Shown piece by piece: positions 1 to 11,192 of a stretch of DNA of 64,000 nucleotides. The position numbers were made by a program, and so were the translations under genes. Under the pieces are notes generated by a model, which saw only the letters and a program-made list of their open reading frames with translations, had not been told where the DNA came from and ran no database searches. This stretch comes from Polytrichum commune. Taxonomy: Eukaryota; Streptophyta; Polytrichopsida; Polytrichales; Polytrichaceae. The DNA lies in the NCBI GenBank assembly GCA_950295325.1, contig OX485805.1:53714758-53778757 (forward strand), in the 5' to 3' direction. The stretch's first letter is position 1. The number at the start of each line of letters is the position of its first letter.

Positions 1-800
1 TTTGGGGGGGGGGTCTAGTCTGACCCTTGTGAGGTTTGGGTCGGTCGACCCAAACCCCTTCACTAGTGTTGGGGGGGGGGTCTAGTCTGACCCTTCTGAG
101 ATTTGGGTCGGTCGACCCAAACCCCTACCCCACTATGGGCGTTTATCGTAAAACCTTTCAGAAGGTTTGGGTCGGTCGACCCAAACTTTTTCGCACATCG
201 TGAACGAATTGTTAATGGCCCTTACCCAAGGTACTCAGAAGGTTTGGACGGACAGAGTAGGAACCTTATCCCATCATATGTAATGTTTGGGTCGAGCGAC
301 CCAAACCTCATCCCAGTGTGGGTGGATTTACACTGTGAAAGTTTGGGTCGACCGACCCAAACCCTTTCCCAGTGTGGGTGGACTTACCCTGTGAAAGTTT
401 AGGTCGACCGACCCAAACCCCTTCCGAGTGTGGTGGGTTTACCCTGTGAAAGTTTGGGTCGGTCGACCCAAACCCCTTCCCAGTGTGGATGGATTTAGCC
501 TGTGAAAGTTTGGGTCGACCGACCCAAACCCCTATCCAGTGTGGGTGGATTAACCCCGTCAAAGATTGGGTCGGTCGACCCAACCCCTTCCCCAGTTTCG
601 GAGGTTGTAGTTGACCATGACAAGGATTGGGTCGGTCGACCCAAAATTTTCCCCACAGCGTGATGGAATTCTAAATGGCCCTCAACCCATCATTGTACAA
701 GGTTTGAGTCGGTCGACTGGAACCCGACCCTATCCCACGGGCAAGGTGTGGATGGCCCTCAATCCCTGGTGCCACAGGGTTTAGGTCGGCCGACCCAAAC
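1..800. repeat. Array of 12 inverted-repeat sites (TTTGGGTCG-NN-CGACCCAAA)
   Basis: Twelve 20-bp sites, each with 9-bp inverted arms around a 2-bp centre, start at 35, 102, 166, 286, 342, 398, 453, 509, 565, 626, 703 and 780. From 286 to 565 the spacing is 55-56 bp, with conserved spacer wording around AGTGTGGGTGGA and CTGTGAAAG. It is looser on both sides. The centre is GT in seven sites, AC in three, AG in one and GC in one. Sites 9 to 12 carry arm mismatches, strongest at 703. Two poly-G tracts (4-13 and 71-80) begin a 67-bp repeat at the left edge. The array ends about 200 bp before the transposase-like gene, so it may be its subterminal or regulatory region. That role is inferred from position only, and the left boundary lies outside the window. 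Confidence 0.85.
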
Positions 801-1000
801 TCCCACCCAAAATATTTTGTGGAACATTTTGTGGACTGGCGCATAGTATTGGGAGCTCACATTGCATTTGTGTTGCAAATGTTTTGATCCTCAGTGTCCC
901 CATTTATCGTGATGTTTTGCATTTTCCAATATTTGATTTTTTTGGACCCTTACGTTGTGTCCATGTTTGTTGAGGTTTCATGTGCATTTGTGTAGGCGCA

Positions 1001-4000
1001 ATGGAGGGAGTTGGTGGAAGAGGGGATTCCTTCTCTGAAGACATGGGCAGCACCCAATCTCTGTCTGGGGATGAGCTAGACATTGTCGGGGAGGATAGTT
1101 TTGATGACAGTGCAGATGAAGGTCATTTGGGGAGTCCTTCGCCATCTGACCCTTTTTGCCCCATTGTGGAATGTGCGGGGCTTTCACGAGCTTCATGGGT
1201 GAATTTGGATGTGGTACTTGTTAATGACAGTGGAGTTGCTGTGGCGGAGGGTATTTGTCGTAACACACATCCACAAGATTGCATTGATGAACACTCCCTT
1301 GGCACCGAGGACGTTGGAGTTGTTATATTAGAATCACTTGTACATTCGGAAGTCAATCCAACTCATAGGTTCTCGTTGCGAAGGTGGCCGTTGAGGAATG
1401 TGACAATTGAGGGGGTTAGTTTGCGCGACCATGAGCGACGACACGTCCAAATCCAACAGGAGCTCCAAGCAAACATTCGGCCACGCAAAGGCCTTCGGAA
1501 GTACGAAACATTGACACGTCCTACTCCGTCTGCAAATAAGTGTAAACGTCAAAGGTTGCTCTGTGAGGAGTCTATTAGAGAAGTTGCTACGAAGGATTGT
1601 TGTGTACATCGTTGTTGCCAATTGTTCCCAAGAGATAAATTGAAGGCCATCCGTGAAGAAATGTGGCTTGGAGATTTCCGTCTAAGATCCACCAAAAAAC
1701 TTGATGTCCATAGGGCGATACATGTGAACGGAGCGGGTCGCAAGGTCATCACCCTTGAGAGCATAGACGTGTGTTGTACGGCATGGTACACCATTCACGG
1801 TGTGTCGAAAGCGGAATTTTATAGACAAGCCGCGTATGCCAATGAAGGCCGCCGTGCCCGTCACCATGGGAACACGGGCTTAAAGAAACCAAGAGAAGCA
1901 ACGAGACAAGCAACAGCCACTCTGGCAACCATCATTGTCCCCCTTGCCGATGCAATGCCGCACAAAACACGGACACTCGCAACCGGTGAAAAGGTTGTGG
2001 AGAAGGTTCTTCCTACAGGCACGAAATGGAAAGACATATTGTTGGACGTAAACGCAGTTGGCGAGAAGGCCGGGTTGGACCCTATTTCGTTGTCGAAACT
2101 GAGTGCTATCAAAAAATCTCACTTTAGCGAATACATCACAAAAAGACGAGGCGACAAATTTGCCCGTTGTTCCAAATGCGAGAAGTTGAAACGCCTTCGA
2201 GATGCACACACGATGGGGACAGAGTCCTATGCCGCACATCAAATGAACTATTTCAAGCATGTGAACATGCAAGAGGCACACCGTAATGATTACTACACAA
2301 ATAGAGCTTTGTCCATCTCCAGGCCTTTGGAAGTCCTTACAATCATCCATGACAAAATGGACCATGCCAAAACAGCCTCACCATGTTTTGCAAATCGAAT
2401 AAAAGCCACGGACGGCCTTTTTAAGCTTCCTGTTTCGGTTACAGGTGATTTTGATAACAATTGCATTGCATTACCTAAACACAAATTTGTGCGTTTAGGT
2501 TTGTACTTGGGGCCATACATGTACACCATGTGAATTTTTTGGTGTTATAGTTGAATATTAAACCATTGGGTTGCCTTTGCAGGAATGATTGCACATGGGC
2601 ATGGAGATGTCAAGTATGCTCATTATGCTCTTGATTTGTATCCGGGGGATTCAAACCACACGATAGGGTCATTTGCAAAGCTTTTACGTGATTTGGAGAA
2701 ACCACCGTCCTATTCATCAAGATTGCTATTTGAAAACTCGGGATCAACACCTCTATATGAAGCGGTCTTGGATGGAAGAGATGTATGCGTGCACTCATTG
2801 CCGGAGCCACCAAGTGAAGATGTGATTGCCAAGAATTTGCCCCCAACTCTGCGTGTCCAATTGGACAATTGTGCGAAGGACAATAAAAGTAGATATGTTT
2901 TTGCATATTGGTCGTTGTTGGTTGCGAAAGGCATTTCCAAGGAGGTTTTTGTGTCCTTTCTATTGGTAGGCCACACGCACGATGATATTGATGCGTCCTT
3001 TGGGCGGTGAAGCATGAAGTTGCGCGAGGAGGATTTTCCAACAATCCCATTGTTGATGAAGTCGTACATGGATTTGGAGAACATTCCCGTCATCCCACAT
3101 ATGATTGAGGAGGTTCCAGACTTCAAGGCATTTATAGAACCGTATATTCGAAGCGGAGCTCACCGATTGATCGGGCATACGAAGGCACAACAATTTCGGT
3201 TCTACGTGCGTGACGATGGTGTCCCCGCCATGCAATACAAGTTGTTGTGCACATCACAAGACTGGAGCCCGCCGGAGGGTCTCCTTGTATGGCGTGTTGA
3301 TGGGGAAGGAAGGACGATGTTGCCTGACGGAGAGCCTAAGCCTTGCAAACCAATACCCATGAAGAATTTGGAGGACATTTGTAAAGGCATATCAGGCTTC
3401 ATACAATATTGGGAGAGTTTGAGGGTAGCGGATGTTGGTGGATCGTGTTGGCTTCGTTACGGAAGTTGGATACAATATTGGACACGTGTTCGTGGCGCTT
3501 TGGCAAACCTTCATGAAGATACACCCCTTACTTTAAGGCATGGGTTTTGGCCACAAACACGTGTCAATGTACAAGCTTCGGAGGCTAGTCTTTTGGGAAA
3601 TGGAGAGGTTCGAGAGGAGTTTGATGTGGACGACCATTACGTGGGGCCTGCTAGTAGTCGTCCGCCACCATCTTTCCGCATTGCAGTGGATTGTCATGAA
3701 GGTTATATGCTCATTTTGCGTCCTGGAGATGAGACATATGCAAAGCCAGTGTGGGTGGCAAGAGCTTTGTCCAAACCAAATTTTGTAACTTCCAGCCCTC
3801 ATTTTCGACAAATACAAGTAGAGTACTACCGACCGACATCACGGAATGAAGATGTTGTTCGGCATTATACAGGCTGGGATACAAACCCTAACTTTCGGTG
3901 GAAGGTGGATTCTGAGCATGGTCCATCTTGGATAGATACAGATTCCATATTCATAGCATGGAAACCACGGAAAAATCATAGTGGATCGGTGTCCATCCCT

Positions 4001-4069
4001 CAAAAGTACATAACTTTTGCAAAAGACAACCTTGCTCGGATCGCAGAAGAAGCAACCCACGTTAAATGA
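1001..4069 (+). pseudogene. Transposase-like 'GHTHDDID' family protein (DUF7869-type), interrupted by one TGA
   Basis: Two exons encode about 976 codons. Exon 1 is 1001-2444 and exon 2 is 2583-4069, both phase 1 at the junction (ACAG|GTGATT ... TTGCAG|GA), which joins LPVSVTG to MIAHGHGD. A second usable donor of the same phase lies at 2499. I chose ATG 1001 because the frame upstream (ATG 980) runs through a splice-acceptor-like TTTGTGTAG. Visible motifs are an acidic N-terminus, a Cys-rich DCCVHRCCQLFPRD block, a CxxC (FARCSKCEKL), IHDKMDHAK, VQLDNCAKDNK and VGHTHDDIDASFGR. The last three supply Asp residues in the order expected of a DDE/DDD RNase-H-fold transposase, with about 40 residues between the last two. 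The frame is open throughout except for TGA 3008-3010, between FGR and SMKLREED, where I expect Trp. The family resemblance is recalled and its transposase role is inferred. Confidence 0.7.
2445..2582 (+). other. Intron of the transposase-like gene (two possible donors)
   Basis: The reading frame stops at 2531-2533 and resumes in a new phase at 2583, after TTTGCCTTTGCAG. Donor 2445 (ACAG|GTGATT) and donor 2499 (TTAG|GTTTGT) are both phase 1 and both restore the frame through GGA. They differ by 18 codons. I prefer 2445 because the joined protein then reads VSVTG-MIAHGHGD, which matches my memory of this family. Transcript data would decide. Confidence 0.65.
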
Positions 4070-5560
4070 GAAGTTGGTAGGATTGTGTTAGCATGATTAT
4101 AGTGTAATATGTAATTCGACGAATATATATTACTCATATGTGTGCTCCTCAAACTTGGGGCAAAGTTTGGGTAGAACTTGCGAATGCTATATTGTTTGGG
4201 GTTGGATGAATATTCATTTACTATATTTCAATACAAATGTGAAGTTCATTTTTTTATTAAGTTTGGGACTAAATTGTCCATTGAAGAAAAATGCATTTAT
4301 TGCATGCACTTTGTATGTTGCAATGTCTATATTTTATTGACCATGCTAATAATATAAACCATTTTATATGTTTATTGGATGAAACTAGTTTGGAGTGCTC
4401 TACCCAAAGTGTTTTTGTTGATGAAGTTGGTGTTGAGTGCTCTACCATATGTGCTTATGTCCACACATAATAGATTTGGGATATTAGAACATATAATATA
4501 TTTGAGATTGTTCGCAATATAGTTTCGGAACACGGAATGTTGTTTGATCCATATATTAATTTGAGACTAGAGAAAGTCTCAATTTAACGAATATAGTGTT
4601 ATGGCATCACGAGTGCCAACATTTGTGCTCGCATGCATGTTCTTCCTAAGTTGTCAAGGCACTATGAAAGGATCACAATGTCCACACAATTAATAATGCA
4701 AGAGTCACTTATTTTCCTCCAACAATGAATATGAAATTAAACACATTTCAAAAAATTTAGGACAATCAGAGATGTCATTGTTATGATAAGAAACTTAATA
4801 TAATTGGCTAAAAATTACAACATGGTTCACTAGAGTGATCCAAAGTTGCAAACTAAAATATGATCATGAAGTGATCTTGAAAATGTCAACTTGACGTCTT
4901 AAGGATGTAAGCACTTATGAGGTGATATAAAGGATAACTCCTTGACTTGATTTGGACACTTTATTTATCAAGCTTTAGAGGTAATCAATACCTACCTCTG
5001 CCATCTAAACAAGAATTTTGCTAGAAGCACTTTATTGTTCATATTTGGTATAATCTTTAGGAACCACCTACATCCAACCATTCATGGCATTATCCTAGAG
5101 TTATTCTCTAATTTTGCTATACTTTTCAAACACGGAAAATGGTGAAATATTGTAAGTAACCAAACAGTCAAAGTGTCAATTGAGATGTGAGCAATGCATG
5201 TGAAAAGCTATTCATGAAGTTTTCTTCATATCAAGCTCTTGGAGGTGGTAGACAATCTCAATAGATATGCATGACCAATAACAAGTGGCTAGGAATTAGC
5301 TCTTTTGAGCAAGATCCAATTATTTGACATCAAGAGTCCCATTTTGGAAAGTTTTGGCCACTAAGGGTTGAATGCTTGAGCTCTTCACTCGAAAGCTCAT
5401 GTGTAATCAAAGACTTTGGAATTGAGTTGAGAGTGACTTAGGATTGCTTTGGGATTATTACTTTACGCAAGGAAGATGACAAACAAGATACACTCACACA
5501 ATCATGTTCAAACTCCACAATCCTGGCTAAACTTAGAGAAAATGAGAGCGCCAACTATTC
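4070..5560. other. AT-rich intergenic stretch
   Basis: No coding region is supported here. The first 350 bp look like the 3' flank of the transposase-like gene. Two short similar passages with 'GAGTGCTCTACC' lie near 4394 and 4434. No copy of the 20-bp site array from 1-800 recurs on this side, so a right-hand end of that element is not visible. Confidence 0.5.
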
Positions 5561-5972
5561 GGTTCGTGTGATTGTACGCTGACATGGCGCTAAACATGAG
5601 GAGATCCTATAACCGCGTCGCCTCTCTCGCTCGACTCATAAAGACGCCCCTCCTTGACACTCCACATCGCACCTTTGCGTTGCTAGCCTCTCCCTCGGCT
5701 GCTTCTGAATAGGTTAGAAGTCATAAACCTCTCTGGACACGCACATACTACGCAGTCGGAGCCTGAATTTCGAAGGACCTGCCTGGCAGACAGGTGATTG
5801 AGCTCCATTGGTGAAGCTCAGCTGTACTGCAGCTACATAAGTCTTGCGTTGTTCTGAGATTTAAAGAAGAGAAACGGTTCGACGGCTTTCCGAGCAAACT
5901 TTCTAGTTGCAGCAACTGTTGAAATCAAGCGGCTGTGGCCCTGGCTGGGTTCTGTGAAGGAGTCGTGGTAGA
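5561..5972 (+). promoter_or_regulatory. Probable promoter and 5' leader of XTH copy 1
   Basis: Base composition shifts from AT-rich to balanced about 400 bp before the XTH start codon. Weak TATA-like strings are CTATAACC (5607-5614) and CATAAAGA (5637-5644), followed by C-rich sequence. Neither is a strong match, so the transcription start is not fixed. The last 100 bp, purine-rich then mixed, fit an untranslated leader. Confidence 0.3.
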
Positions 5973-7809
5973 ATGGGGTCAGCAATGGCTGCCCTTGTCG
6001 CAGTGTTGGGATTCGCGATGCTGGTAGCGGGAGCGCAGAGCCTGGGATTCACTGAACAATTTCTATACTACCCCAGCGATGGGTATCATGTGCAAACTAG
6101 TCCCGATGGGCAGAGCGCGAATCTGGTGTTAACGCAAGGATCAGGTAACGTGAGGCTCTCATCGTCGTGGTCGGTGGCAGTCATGATGGGCAAGGATATC
6201 GCCGTCTTGGGAAATCTGCTGTGTGTAAGAGGGGTATTAATGTTCAATCGATGTAGATTCTTGGGTCCCAATCCGTGGATCAAGTCATGCTCCAGCGGTG
6301 ATATGGGCACACTGGCAGACGGTGCATGCTTGTGGTGATCAGCAGAAGTTAGAAGTGTATTGTCTGGATGACAATGAGTTTGGTCGATGCACTGGGATAT
6401 GCTTAATTTTGGCAAGAGGATGCGAATCCTGCCCCCCCACAGTGAATGAGGTTGTCTATGTTCAATAGTAAACTGTTATCCAACCTAGTGAGGGTCCTGC
6501 CTTCGCAACATCAAGTCTGTCAGGCGAGCCTGTGTGGTTGGTACTCTGTTTCTGGTGGTTCTTGCAATGATATACCGCAATACGCTGACTTTATTTGTGT
6601 TGGGAGGGTTGCCTCAGCCTCTGGATTCTGGTCCGTGAACAAGTACTTGTTCGGACACCTCCAAGTGCGCATCAAGTTCGTGCCCGGCAACTCGGCCGGC
6701 ACCGTCACAGCCTACTACGTAAGTGCCATTATTTAATCTCCACTGCATGCATGGAAACGTATGTGCACTACTTAGAGATCTCGGGAATCAGTGGTCACCG
6801 GGAAATCAGTGCTCCATTTCGTATGAATTCAGGCAAGGTTGTATGCGCTCGGCTGTAGAACCCTGGATACAGTTGGGATGTGTGTTGTGATGAGCTTGGA
6901 GAGCATGTAGGCGGCAGTGGGCGATGAGAAAGTAGCTGGATCATATTTCCTGAAATATGATGATTATGGCGGAATGATTCGGGAGTTGAAAATGGGTTAG
7001 TGATTGGATATTGGATGACGAAGTGCGTCGTTACATGTGATGTGCAGTTGTCCTCCACCGACAGCAGCCACGACGAGCTGGACTTCGAGATGCTGGGCAA
7101 CTCGACGAACCAGCCGTACCTCGTGCAGACAAACGTGTTCGCCAACGGCATAGGCGGCAGGGAGCAGCGCATCGCGCTGTGGTTCGATCCCACGTTGGAC
7201 TTCCACACCTACGGCTTCTTCTGGAACAAAAACATCATCATGTAAGCGGTGCATTTGGCACGTCATCGGATGTAATAGGCAGATTTAGTATAAAGTGGTC
7301 ACATATGGTCACATGCATGTTGGAATCAAAACCTGTTTCAGGAGCATCTGAGAATAGTTATTCGGGAATATCGTCGGCTGATGTACGGATGGTTGGGATT
7401 GTTGATTGTGGTATGCAGTTTCGAGATCGACGGCAAACCCATCCGCGTGTTCAAGAACAGCGAGGATCTGGGCGTGGCGTTCCCGAAGATGAAGGCCATG
7501 GGAATGTACGCGAGTCTGTGGGACGGGTCTAACTGGGCGACGCAAGGCGGGCGCGTGAAGATCGACTGGACGGCAGCGCCGTTCGTGTGCTCGTTCCAGA
7601 ATTTCGCGAACCTGGACGGGTGCGTGTGCAACAACGGCGACGTGGCCGCCTGCTCGAGCGGGAAGTGGTGGGACGCTCCCCAGTACCAAGGCTTGAGCCC
7701 CATTCAGCAGCAGGGCCTGGCGGACGTGAAGGCGAACTACCTGACCTACGACTACTGCACCGACTCCGCCCGATACAGCACGCCCCCACCCGAGTGCAGC
7801 CGCAACTAA
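5973..7809 (+). CDS. Xyloglucan endotransglucosylase/hydrolase (XTH), copy 1
   Basis: Four exons (5973-6144, 6618-6718, 7048-7241, 7419-7809; intron phases 1, 0, 2; all GT-AG) give 285 residues, normal for the family. Residues 1-23 form a secretion signal, so the enzyme should act in the cell wall, cutting xyloglucan and rejoining it to another chain or to water. The GH16 active site is [10 protein letters not shown] at 99-108: E101 nucleophile, D103 helper, E105 acid/base. A glycosylation site follows at once (N109-S-T). Met106 stands where Phe is usual. The substrate-cleft segment [15 protein letters not shown] and [11 protein letters not shown] are typical, and the C-terminal third carries the paired Cys of the XET C-terminal domain (YDYCTDS, PPECSRN). 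Exons 3 and 4 use almost only G/C-ending codons, unlike exon 1. No function other than XTH is plausible; whether transferase or hydrolase dominates cannot be read from the sequence. Confidence 0.95.
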
Positions 7810-9440
7810 GCTGAGCCAAGCCAAGCCGAGGCAGACCAACCAATTCTTCTGGGCACGTCTCTCAGGGTAAACATACAGGCACATAATCGGAAGGCGCGAG
7901 TCTCACTGCCTCTAACTGAGAATCGAATCTCAGCCACCCCGGGATTGACATGAGGTGTATAGAACTATGGCTTTCGTGTGGGCTTTGCGTCCATGTGCTG
8001 AAAACTGAATGTGCAGAGCAGCGGAAATTGGAATTTTTGGAGGATTTGTCTTCGTCGGAATAGTGTCGAGAATAAGATGGTGATGAGTTGTTGATGTTTA
8101 GGAGGTGTTTGCACCTTAGTAACTTAGTACAGGCAATCTCTTGGGGCTGTAGTGCAGACACATATGAAGAGAAACCTCGGGTTAGTACTGGTCTGGAGCG
8201 TCCATGTACAGATTTGTAAGCGAATCGTGGGATTATCCACGGAGGAGCATTCTACTATTCTTTTAATAAGGTCAGTGATTCGTCACGACCATTCAGATTC
8301 TGTCCAGATGCGGCCACTGCAGCATATATTTCAATTCCGTGCAGTTATCGCAAGTGCAACTTGAATTGTAATCCGTTGTTTCTGCAAATCGTTATGGCCA
8401 GCGATAATAGAGTCGTGGAAACATACGTACTTTGGAGAAGAATTCCTTTTGCTGATGTGACAGATGGAAGAAATTTAATTAATTCATTCCCAAAACTGTG
8501 GAGTATGTATATTAAATTAATGGTATTGTTCATACGAATAGTAGAGGTGCAGGTAGAAGCACTGTAGCTCGAATTGCAATGCGTTGTTTCTACAAATCCC
8601 TACGGTCAGTGATAATGGAGTCTACCACCGTGGACAAGATATATACTTTTTCGTCCTTTTAAGCCAAACGAAATAAGTCTATTTTTCTCCCAAAACGGTA
8701 GATAAGATTATACTTAAAATATCAATCTTTATAAGTTAATATGTAGAGGGCATGTACAATAAAAACTGTTGGTTCTCTGTCGGTGCAAGGATATTGGCCA
8801 TCTGCAATCAGCAAACTGAAGATAGACAGAATTGGAATGTACGTACCTGCCGTTTGGAGAGGATTGTGTACTATGAAACATTGTAGTAAAAGCCGAGGCT
8901 GGAAATAATCATAATTGGAATGCAGAATGTGGAACTTGAAATTGAAAATAACCGATATAGTTTATCAAGTGCGGCTCTCTTTCGGAAATGATATCCTTTT
9001 TATTCAAATATAGCCGTACCTCATGGGCTATGGTGCTACGGATGCTATCTCCGTCGCCATTGTTTCTGCTAAGCCCTGAGAACCAGTTGTGCCTAATGTC
9101 ACGCATGTGGCAACCAAAATGCCCGTGATATTAAGAAAGTATGTAGTATTAATATGGCTGCGTGATAATAGAGAATTAATGTAGAGTGTGACATTATGGA
9201 ATATTGCGAAGTTAGCATTGCAATAATGACAATGTGGTGTGTACGAGTGTCTGGTTTTATTTTTTAGGTGGATTATTTTATGTCAAAATCCATGATATTT
9301 GAGATGGGAATGTGACAACAAGGAGGGAGATTTAAGCTGAGAGCATCCGTTCCCTAGGGTTTTGGGATACAAAAGAGGAAGTCACATTAAGGAGGGTGAT
9401 ATATCCGAGATTAGGGTGTACTTCTGTGATGTAGCCACAA
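7810..9440. other. 3' flank of XTH copy 1 with a degenerate direct repeat
   Basis: No gene is supported. A passage at 8363-8417 (AATTGTAATCCGTTGTTTCT onward) returns in degenerate form at 8571-8625, an offset of 208 bp, which suggests an old tandem duplication. The first possible AATAAA is at 8758, which is far for a poly(A) signal of the XTH gene. Confidence 0.45.
8363..8625. repeat. Degenerate tandem duplication, period about 208 bp
   Basis: The two passages share the order CGTTGTTTCT(G/A)CAAATC, then TA(C/T)GG-CAG(C/T)GATAAT(A/G)GAGTC, about 80% alike over 55 bp. Similarity fades after that, so only the start of the unit is certain. Confidence 0.5.
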
Positions 9441-9655
9441 CACTAATCTCTATTTTAATGCGTGTTACTATTCGGAGTTACACATTGTTATGACCATTTA
9501 ATGAGAGTGTAATATTTTACCAAGCAAAGTCATTTATGTTCTATAATGTTTGAACAATCTATTGAACTTTTGTTAATTAAACTTGAACTCTTCAGTAAGA
9601 TGTTATTGCACTGCATAACTCTAAATAGTACCATGCAATAAATTGACTAATCAGT
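9441..9655. mobile_element. TA-flanked MITE, family A, copy 1
   Basis: About 215 bp with long inverted termini. The left end reads CACTAATCTCTATTTTAATG and then TGTTACTATTCGGAGTTACAC. The right end, read in reverse, is CACTGATTAGTC followed by TACTATTTAGAGTTATGCAG. TA follows the right end; the left flank has decayed to AA. The same family recurs at 10990, 25805, 31858 and 42781. No coding capacity is present. Confidence 0.7.
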
Positions 9656-10989
9656 GTAGTGAGCTTTATGAACTAGCATATCACTACTAATAAACCTCTT
9701 AGATCAAAAATTCTACCACGTCAATCACGGCGTCACACCCTGGATGGTACTTAGACCATAGGAAGACCCAATATCTCAACTCAATTCCTCTTCTCTCTTC
9801 CCGAGAGGCACAACAATTGTTTAGACAATTTATAATAAGCTAATTGTGCCAATTAGCTTAAACTTCGAAGAGACAATTGCACAAGAGACAAGGGCTTCAC
9901 ACCCTCTAGTTGCACTCAGACTATGGTCCTTGGCCACATTTCACAATCAAGGAGATTGTCCACTCTCTTCCTAGAAGCTGAGATAATTGTTACACAAATT
10001 GCCACCTTCACATAAAATTCATACAAAATAATCTTCATAGTGGCTAAGGTTTCCCACCCAATACTCACCCTAAGACAATTGTATTACTCAAGTTCTCTTT
10101 TCCACAAATCCACACTCTTCCTGAGAGGGATCTCTAGTTGTTACAGTCTCCCTTGAGTCTCCCTCCAACTCCTCTAATTTTGGCCTAAAGAAAAATGTAA
10201 GGGTGAGGGGAGTAGGGAGCTTAACCCTCAAAGGATGTATTTGTTCATATATAGCCTGATTCCAATCATTTCTCCACGTCGTACACATGTCTATATTGTA
10301 TGTTATTGCGTGACAAATTATAAAGTACAATACATTTTCTGAAGGTCTACTTCATTTTCCCTTTCCCTTCCCAAAAACCGACAATAATGGAATTGATTTT
10401 ACAAACTTTAGAATCTACTTCTATGGATGTAAATCATGTAGTTTGCAAAAATGATTATGAAAACATCATGATCCATCTTATTAGTAACCTTAAAATGAAT
10501 CATCATTATTGTTTTGAGTTATAAAACTAGAAAATGTGACTACTTGCCCCTCTAAACTAACATGATACAACTTTTTTTCACTTCGCCATTCTTTGGCCCA
10601 TGAACTAATTTAGAACATTTCTAAAATTGGTAGAACACTCTATTAACATGGGTTTGAAAGTTCATGAACTACCTCGGAACCTTCATGAAATTGAGTTTGC
10701 AATTCTATGAAGTCATCTTACCAAAGGAGTAATTGTAGGGACCTATATAATCATTTATTGAGAAATAAATACTCACTTTGACAATAAATAATATATTCAT
10801 ATGAGCTCTAAAAATTTATGAGGAAAATGGCTATGGACATGATTAGGATTTGCTATCCAACTCACACTAGTTGTTTATTTCATATCCTATACGAAGTGAG
10901 CTAAGAGGAAGATAAAAAAAGTGTTCATTTAAGACCCACTTATCTTAGAGCACTTCTTCATGTATTGAACCTCTACCCAAAATTATATG
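9656..10989. other. Intergenic, with a degenerate 150-160 bp repeat
   Basis: No gene is supported. Three passages near 9795, 9965 and 10115 share CACTCTCTTCC-(C/T)-GAGAGG followed within 20 bp by AATTGTT or AGTTGTT, hinting at an old tandem repeat. The remainder is AT-rich without recognisable content. Confidence 0.35.
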
Positions 10990-11192
10990 TTTTATCTAAT
11001 TAGTGTGGGTTACCATTCAGAGTTATGTGTTGCTCTAACTTTTAAAAACATTATCACTTTTTATCAACTAAGTTGTATTATGTTCTTTGATGTGCATACT
11101 AACTACTTTTCCTATGTCGGTAAAAGAAGATACTCCGTTAAAAAGTTATAGCAACACATAACTTCAAATGGTAACCACACTAATTCGACAAA
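10990..11192. mobile_element. TA-type MITE, family A, copy 2 (diverged)
   Basis: Inverted termini of about 40 bp: left end AATTAGTGTGGGTTACCATT then CAGAGTTATGTGTTGCT; right end in reverse AATTAGTGTGGTTACCATTT then GAAGTTATGTGTTGCT. The inner wording matches the other family A copies. The extreme ends have decayed, so boundaries are approximate. Confidence 0.6.

Noticed and set aside
1-800. CRISPR-like or telomeric repeat
   Set aside because: The 20-bp sites are palindromic with conserved spacers, and the unit does not match telomere repeats.
1880-2365. 161-codon minus-strand frame inside the transposase-like gene
   Set aside because: Shadow of the plus-strand coding frame, which has the conserved motifs.
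5607-5644. Firm TATA box for XTH copy 1
   Set aside because: Both candidates match poorly, so only a low-confidence promoter region is given.
7309-7884. 191-codon minus-strand frame opposite XTH copy 1
   Set aside because: It is the antisense of the GC-rich exon 4, open only because of codon bias in the real gene.
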